Assembly (NCBI RefSeq): GCF_004210375.1
Contig: NC_134833.1
Span: forward strand, 17,973,396 to 18,037,395
Direction: 5' to 3'
Length of the DNA: 64,000 bases
Source of the DNA: Tachypleus tridentatus
Taxonomy: Eukaryota; Arthropoda; Merostomata; Xiphosura; Limulidae
Shown piece after piece: positions 59,219 through 64,000 of this stretch (positions are counted from its first letter, which is position 1; each line of letters opens with the position of its first letter). A program made the translations under genes and the position numbers. The notes beneath the pieces were generated by a model, which was not told where the DNA came from, did not search any database, and worked only from the letters and a program-made list of their open reading frames with translations.

Positions 59219-59320
59219 ATCTGTGTAGAGTACAACAGGTTCGACTTATCAGGTGTCATGATTGGCTAAATCTGAGTAGAGTACAACAGGTTCGACTTAT
59301 CAGGTGTCATGATTGGCTAT
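59219..59320. repeat. 51-bp direct repeat, two copies
   Basis: CTGTGTAGAGTACAACAGG and CTGAGTAGAGTACAACAGG start two copies 51 bases apart, nearly identical through GGTGTCATGATTGGCTA. Confidence 0.95.
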
Positions 59321-60517
59321 TATAGTTACAAAATACATCTTTACTGCTACAACACATTGTTTTGAACATTTCGATAGAATATCTATGTACTTTTACTATT
59401 TTGATTAGAAAAAAAAAGTCGAAGCCGGAGTAAAAATGTGACTTCAGTCATTAAAGACGGTTAAGATGTTTACATTTTGAAAAACCAATCAACTTAATGA
59501 GTCAGCTCATCGCCAGTTGTCGACGAGTCCATATTAGTCCTGAAGGAAATATTGATACTTTACCCCACTGACATTAACTCAACTCCTATTCTAAGCGAGT
59601 TCTCATGAAGCAACTGATTAGTTTCGTTGGTTCAACGATAGCCTTAGGCGCTTATGACGTTAAAGTTCGAAGTTCGATCCCAGCGACGAACAGAGGCCAA
59701 TTAGTCCGTACGCGTGTTTGTTGTAACAACGTTTCTTGTTTCTCTTGTGATAAAAGATAGTTAACTATTCAAGAGATTTTCCACACACACGCATGCCCAA
59801 CTATTTAATTGTACTCAACTTTAAAACGTATGATAATTATATTAATTTAATACAACGTAAAGCAGCAATTCTGGTTTCATATACTCTACGTATACAACTA
59901 TTGTGTTTAACTGTCGTGTAAATTATTCTGGCTTAGGAATGAACTACTATAGTATAGAACAATAAAATATACATTTTGGATTGAAACAGTCGTGCCCAAG
60001 GAAATGCGTTGTTTTGTAATAATGAAAAAAGAAAATTTTAAAACGAACTGTTTTGAAATGTTAGTTGATGTTTTTAAGTTAAATTTTTTCCACAAAGTTT
60101 CCAAGGCTATATTTTAAATCGAAACCAAACAGCATACATTGAAAAATAACACCCATGTTTTCACCATTTGTAAGTTTCTTTCTATGTACCTTACAAAATT
60201 AGTTTGTTGTACCTTCAATCGATAGCATCTTTGAACTGTTACAACACACACGCACGTGTCAGGTGCTCTGACATATGTAGGATGCGGCAGATTCAGCCAT
60301 ATTAATTCCTCGTTCGTCAAAAGATCAAAATTTGTCATTCTATCGTTCTAAGCCGTTTGCGACTTGCTTTTGGAAACGAGGCTAGAAATGGAAAATGGGA
60401 AATAGTGCCAACAGTGGTGTTTCTTCACACAGTCAGTTAACGTCTTTTATCTCTGATTAACCTGCGATTATCGGATTGTTACGTATTATCTCCTTACTTA
60501 AAAAACAACAACAACAA
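59321..60517. other. spacer with a weak SINE-C-like segment
   Basis: At 59625-59740 GTTGGTTCAACGATAGCC, GAAGTTCGATCCCAGCG and CGAACAGAGGCCAATTAGTC resemble a diverged tRNA head with box B. Open minus frames at 59907-60338 have no known motif. Confidence 0.4.
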
Positions 60518-60783
60518 CGTGGCCAAGTGGTTAGGGAGCTCGTCTCGTAAACTGAGGGTCGCGGGTTCGAGTCCCTGTCACATCAAACGTGCTCGCCTTT
60601 TCAGCTGTGGTGACGTTTTAATGTTACGGTCAATCTCACTATTCGTTGATAAAAGAGTAACCCAAGAGTTGAGAGTGGGTGAAGATGACTAGCTACCTTC
60701 CTTCTATTCTTAAACTACTAAATCAGGGACGGCTAGCACAGATAACCATCGTATAGCTTTGTATGAAAGCTAACAAACAAATC
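60518..60783 (+). mobile_element. SINE-A
   Basis: The anticodon arm reads CTCGTCTCGTAAACTGAG and box B GGGTTCGAGTCCC. The tail is GCTTTGTATGAAAGC then (AAAC)n. Confidence 0.93.
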
Positions 60784-60802
60784 AATCTATGAGAATGAAA
60801 AA

Positions 60803-61298
60803 GAGAGAGAAAGAGCTGTACATCTGTTGTTGTGAGGATTGGCTGAAAGAGCTGTACATCTGTTGTTGTGAGGATTGGCTGAAAGAGCTGTACATCTGTT
60901 GTTGTGAGGATTGGCTGAAAGAGCTGTACATCTGTTGTTGTGAGGATTGGCTGAAAGAGCTGTACATCTGTTGTTGTGAGGATTGGCTGAAAGAGCTGTA
61001 CATCTGTTGTGAGGATTGGCTGAAAGAGCTGTACATCTGTTGTTGTGAGGATTGGCTGAAAGAGCTGTACATCTGCTGTGAGGATTGGCTGAAAGAGCTG
61101 TACATCTGTTGTTGTGAGGATTGGCTGAAAGAGCTGTACATCTGTTGTGAGGATTGGCTGAAAGAGCTGTACATCTGTTGTTGTGAGGATTGGCTGAAAG
61201 AGCTGTACATCTGTTGTGAGGATTGGCTGAAAGAGCTGTACATCTGTTGTGAGGATTGGCTGAAAGAGCTGTACATCTGTTGTGAGGATTGGCTGAAC
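60803..61298. repeat. 36/33-bp minisatellite, about 14 copies
   Basis: The unit is GAAAGAGCTGTACATCTG, TTGTTGTGAGGATTGGCT; shorter units lack one TGT. Four long overlapping frames cross it (plus strand KELYICCCEDWL; three minus frames). All are open because the unit length is a multiple of three and has no stops in those registers. Confidence 0.97.
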
Positions 61299-61970
61299 CC
61301 CATCCGATGAAGTTTTGTAAAAGAACCCAAGTGGATCTCCTGAAATCCGAGTTGAAATAGGCAAACAATTGCACAAGTTCGAGATTGGCAATCTCACCAC
61401 CTTAAAATTAACTAAGCGAGGATGTAGTTATTAAAGTACGTGAAATAGATGCCAAAGAAGACGGATGTTTAATGCCGCGTGACACACGAGTGCCTTTTCA
61501 GCGAGCAAACGGATCATGTGTTATGGCTCATTGCTTTCCAAGCCCCAACATTACCGGATTTCTGTGTGTGCGTGTGTATTGTATCGAGTATGAAGAAAAT
61601 ATCAGATATTATAAGTCTTTGACAAGATAATCATTTGTCTTAGCACGTGATAGAAATAGCGTGCCAACTGGTTCACCCTCCATAAAACGATTGTTTATGT
61701 GATTTTTGTGTTAATTATCGTAATATAGGACAAAGTTTTCTAGTTAAAACTATCAACCAGATTATGCCGAGTAGCTAGGAAAGACAAAAGATCACATAAA
61801 AATGGTTATATGATCGAAAGGGCCTGTTTTTATAAAGATGCTGATTAGGCCAACTAGTCCAACTAGTGTAGTAATTTATTTTGTATAATCTAAAGTTATG
61901 TAATTTCTATTTATACACCATAAGAAATGTTAATTGATTTAGCTAATACTCGCAGAAATAACGAATATAT
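61299..61970. other. spacer
   Basis: Nothing recognised. Confidence 0.5.
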
Positions 61971-61981
61971 ATATTATTAGT

Positions 61982-62254
61982 TTGGTTTGGTTTGAATTTC
62001 GCGCAAAGCTACTCGAGAGCTATCTGCGCTAGCCGTCCTTAGTTTAGGAGTGTAAGACTTGAGAGAAAGCAGCTAGTCATCACCACCCACCGTCAACTCT
62101 TGGGCTATTCTTTTACCAACGAATAGTGGGATTGACCGTCACATTATAACACCCCCACGGCTGAAAGAACGAGCATGTTTAGCGTGACGGAAATTCGAAC
62201 CCGCCGCCCTCGAATTACGAATCGAGCGCCGTAACCACATGGCTATGTCAGGCC
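61982..62254 (-). mobile_element. SINE-A with 11-bp TSD
   Basis: ATATTATTAGT at 61971-61981 and 62255-62265 flanks a complete copy. Confidence 0.95.
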
Positions 62255-62546
62255 ATATTATTAGTATTAGCGGTTTTATCAAACGAAAATCCCATTTCTA
62301 ATAAAAATCTAGCAAAAAAAAAATCTTTATGACTTTATAAATATTTAAAACATAAGGAGTGAAAATTAGCTTTTATATGATTCAAGTCTTAATAATTAAG
62401 CGAACTACGTATATATATAAGCAAGTGTGAAAAAGACATATCACTGTTATGTCGAAACACGATGCATGTTCCACAAATAAATCACTTTATTATGCTTATA
62501 ATCCGGTGTTTGGCAATTTATTATTGTATTAATAATACAATATTTA

Positions 62547-62757
62547 CCAAACATGCTCGCCCTTTCAGCCATGGGGGCGTTATAATGTGACAGTCAATCC
62601 CACTATTCGTTGGTAAAAAGAGTAGCCCATGAGTTGGCGGTGGGTGGTGATGACTAGCTGCCTTCCCTCTAGTCTTACACTGCTAAATTAGGGACGGCTA
62701 GCACAGATAGCCCTCGAGTAGCTTTGTGCGAAATTCCAAAGCAAACAAACAAACAAA
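62547..62757 (+). mobile_element. SINE-A, 5'-truncated, next to the receptor exon
   Basis: Begins at ACCAAACATGCTCGCCC, after box B, so it lacks the promoter. The body is close to consensus and the (AAAC)n tail ends about 33 bases before the AG of the receptor exon. Confidence 0.94.
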
Positions 62758-62765
62758 TTTATCAG

Positions 62766-62790
62766 ATATCTTTTTTTATGTTATTTACAG
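62766..62790 (+). promoter_or_regulatory. 3' splice site before the receptor exon
   Basis: GATATCTTTTTTTATGTTAT then TTACAG forms a pyrimidine tract and acceptor; the exon would begin at 62791 with ATTACAAGG. It implies at least one upstream leader exon. Confidence 0.7.
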
Positions 62791-62835
62791 ATTACAAGGG
62801 GAAGAACAAGAGACCACGTTCGATTTGACAAGTTC

Positions 62836-62859
62836 ATGGAACTGACAGTAGCTGCATAA
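62836..62859 (+). CDS. 7-codon upstream ORF
   Basis: ATG at 62836 encodes MELTVAA and stops at TAA 62857-62859, six bases before the receptor ATG and in the same frame. Its context (GTTCATGG) lacks A/G at -3 but has G at +4. It may reduce or tune receptor translation, and reinitiation would be hard over so short a gap. Confidence 0.55.
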   Translation: MELTVAA

Positions 62860-62865
62860 TACAAT

Positions 62866-64000
62866 ATGGATATAGAAATTGATTTTCAAAATAACAATTC
62901 TCCAAAAGAAATCCAACCTGAATCGGTGACACCTTCACTTCGCATCTTCTTAAACTTCACATTGCAAGACATATATAACAACATCACTAATTTTTCCATT
63001 GTTGGAAATGAGAGCAGACAAGAAGACATAGATTACTTTCAAGCCGAAAAGATGGAACGAATCCTCAGTGTCCTAATACCAATCCTTTTTGGTGCCATTG
63101 TTGTCATTGGGTTGATAGGCAATTCGTTTGTGGTTATTGTTGTCTGGTTCAATCATCAGATGCGTTCCACCACGAACCTTCTTATTATAAACCTTGCAAT
63201 AGCGGATCTTCTTTTTATAATACTTTGCGTACCTTTCACAGGATGGGACTACTCTCTTCCTTACTGGCCGTTTGGCGACACCTGGTGTCGCATCGTCCAG
63301 TATTTGGTATTCGTTTGTGCCTACGCGAGCATTTACACGTTGGTCCTCATGTCTCTAGATCGATTTATGGCCGTAGTACACCCAATAACGTCGATGTCTA
63401 TCCGCACAGAAAGAAATGCCTACATTGCTATAGCTGTAACATGGTCCTGCATCCTTATTGCTTGCATACCGCTTCTTGAGGCCCATGGACTTATGAACTA
63501 CATGTACAGGCAGATGGAACATTCGACTTGTGGGTTTCTCGCAATCAAAGGTTATAACTATGCTGCTTTTCAGATTTCGTTCTTTCTTTCTTCCTACGTA
63601 GTTCCACTGGTGGTTATATTTGTTCTGTACATGCTCATGTTAAAACGATTGTGGTTTCATGTAACACCAGGTGGAAAAATAAGCGCGGAGAGCCATAAAT
63701 CAAAGAAACGAGTCACCAGGATGGTGGTCGTAGTTGTTTTAATCTTTGCTCTTTGCTGGTGTCCAATACAGATTGTTCTAGTGCTCAAAAGTTTGGACAA
63801 ATACGAACATAATACATCCACCATTGCTTTTCAGGTTTCGTCTCATATCTTGGCCTACATGAATTCCTGTGTTAACCCCTTCCTTTACGCTTTTCTCTCC
63901 GACAACTTCCGGAAAGCATTTCACAAGATCATCTCCTGTAACTCTCGACAGAAACGTCCTTACAGGCAACCTTTCGAACGAAACGAGCGGGAAACGGTGG
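62866..64000 (+). CDS. AstA-R: Allatostatin-A receptor (class A GPCR), 3' end beyond window
   Basis: A rhodopsin-class receptor, expected to bind allatostatin-A (FGLamide) peptides at the plasma membrane and signal through G proteins. The start is the ATG at 62866: an in-frame TAA lies three codons upstream and the context is AATATGG. 378 codons are open to the window end with no intron. Visible features: four N-glycosylation sequons in the N-terminus (N30, N39, N42, N48); GN in TM1 (N86); LAIAD in TM2 (D114); WPFGDTWC before TM3 (C141) pairing with C222; DRF in place of DRY (165-167), then VVHPITSMSIRTERNA; TM4 W193; TM5 P247; CWCP in TM6 (297-300); NPFLY in TM7 (337-341); helix 8 FRKAF and a possible palmitoyl cysteine C358. 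The WPFG, DRF and second-loop words are those of allatostatin-A and galanin receptors. I am very sure of the class and fairly sure of the ligand family. Confidence 0.9.
   Translation, partial: MDIEIDFQNNNSPKEIQPESVTPSLRIFLNFTLQDIYNNITNFSIVGNESRQEDIDYFQAEKMERILSVLIPILFGAIVVIGLIGNSFVVIVVWFNHQMRSTTNLLIINLAIADLLFIILCVPFTGWDYSLPYWPFGDTWCRIVQYLVFVCAYASIYTLVLMSLDRFMAVVHPITSMSIRTERNAYIAIAVTWSCILIACIPLLEAHGLMNYMYRQMEHSTCGFLAIKGYNYAAFQISFFLSSYVVPLVVIFVLYMLMLKRLWFHVTPGGKISAESHKSKKRVTRMVVVVVLIFALCWCPIQIVLVLKSLDKYEHNTSTIAFQVSSHILAYMNSCVNPFLYAFLSDNFRKAFHKIISCNSRQKRPYRQPFERNERETV

Noticed and set aside
60114..60338. Minus-strand frame starting MTNFDLLTNEELIWLN
   Set aside because: The start looks protein-like, but no domain, splice signal or neighbour supports it, and the second half is low quality.
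1..61298. CRISPR arrays
   Set aside because: The tandem arrays have no unique spacers between repeats, and the context is an animal genome.
9115..62757. tRNA genes suggested by box A and box B words
   Set aside because: Every tRNA-like head is joined to a SINE body or tail, repeats many times and has disturbed stems. None stands alone as a foldable tRNA.
63225..63969. Short plus- and minus-strand frames inside the receptor exon
   Set aside because: They are shadows of the receptor frame, which explains the codon pattern and carries all conserved residues.

Overview
The window is AT-rich animal nuclear DNA. The main evidence is one intron-poor class A neuropeptide GPCR, which reads as an allatostatin-A receptor, lying in a landscape of tRNA-derived SINEs, minisatellites and decayed DNA transposons. 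Allatostatin-A receptors point to an arthropod or related protostome. The dominant SINE, with a Thr(CGU)-like head and a tail ending CGCGAAATTC then (AAAC)n, matches my recollection of horseshoe-crab genomes. That species guess comes from memory and is not proved by the window.

Layout. 1-5.56 kb: the right end of a 34-bp satellite that continues off the left edge; its monomers carry heat-shock-element-like cores. 5.6-32 kb: SINEs of three main families (A, B, C), minisatellites with 54, 64, 32, 42, 51, 48 and 41-bp units, a 5'-truncated LINE with a clean target-site duplication, and a SINE-B nested in a SINE-C. 32-45 kb: fewer repeats, a hAT-like MITE, a probable Penelope GIY-YIG relic and some exon-like islands. 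45-62 kb: dense SINEs, further minisatellites (27, 34, 36, 51 and 36/33 bp), a hAT terminal fragment and a nearly complete but dead Tc1 element (DD34E) with both terminal repeats. 62.8-64.0 kb: a 3' splice site, a short leader with a 7-codon uORF, and 378 codons of the receptor, still open at the right edge.

How the parts relate. The receptor is the only gene I can name. Its coding exon is on the + strand, so most of the window is probably its upstream intron or 5' flank. Two ATG-free, donor-terminated islands at 45.7 and 49.9 kb could be its leader exons. Three other exon-like islands (32.2 kb on the minus strand, 35.2 and 58.1 kb on the plus strand) have reading frames and splice signals, but I cannot assign them to a gene. 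The SINE families have different tRNA-like heads but a related 3' module, which suggests they use the same LINE machinery. Several copies have 9-14 bp target-site duplications that I could read directly.

Limits. Coordinates of degenerate repeats are good to about 10-20 bases. Family names A, B, B2, C and D are local labels. No similarity search was possible.
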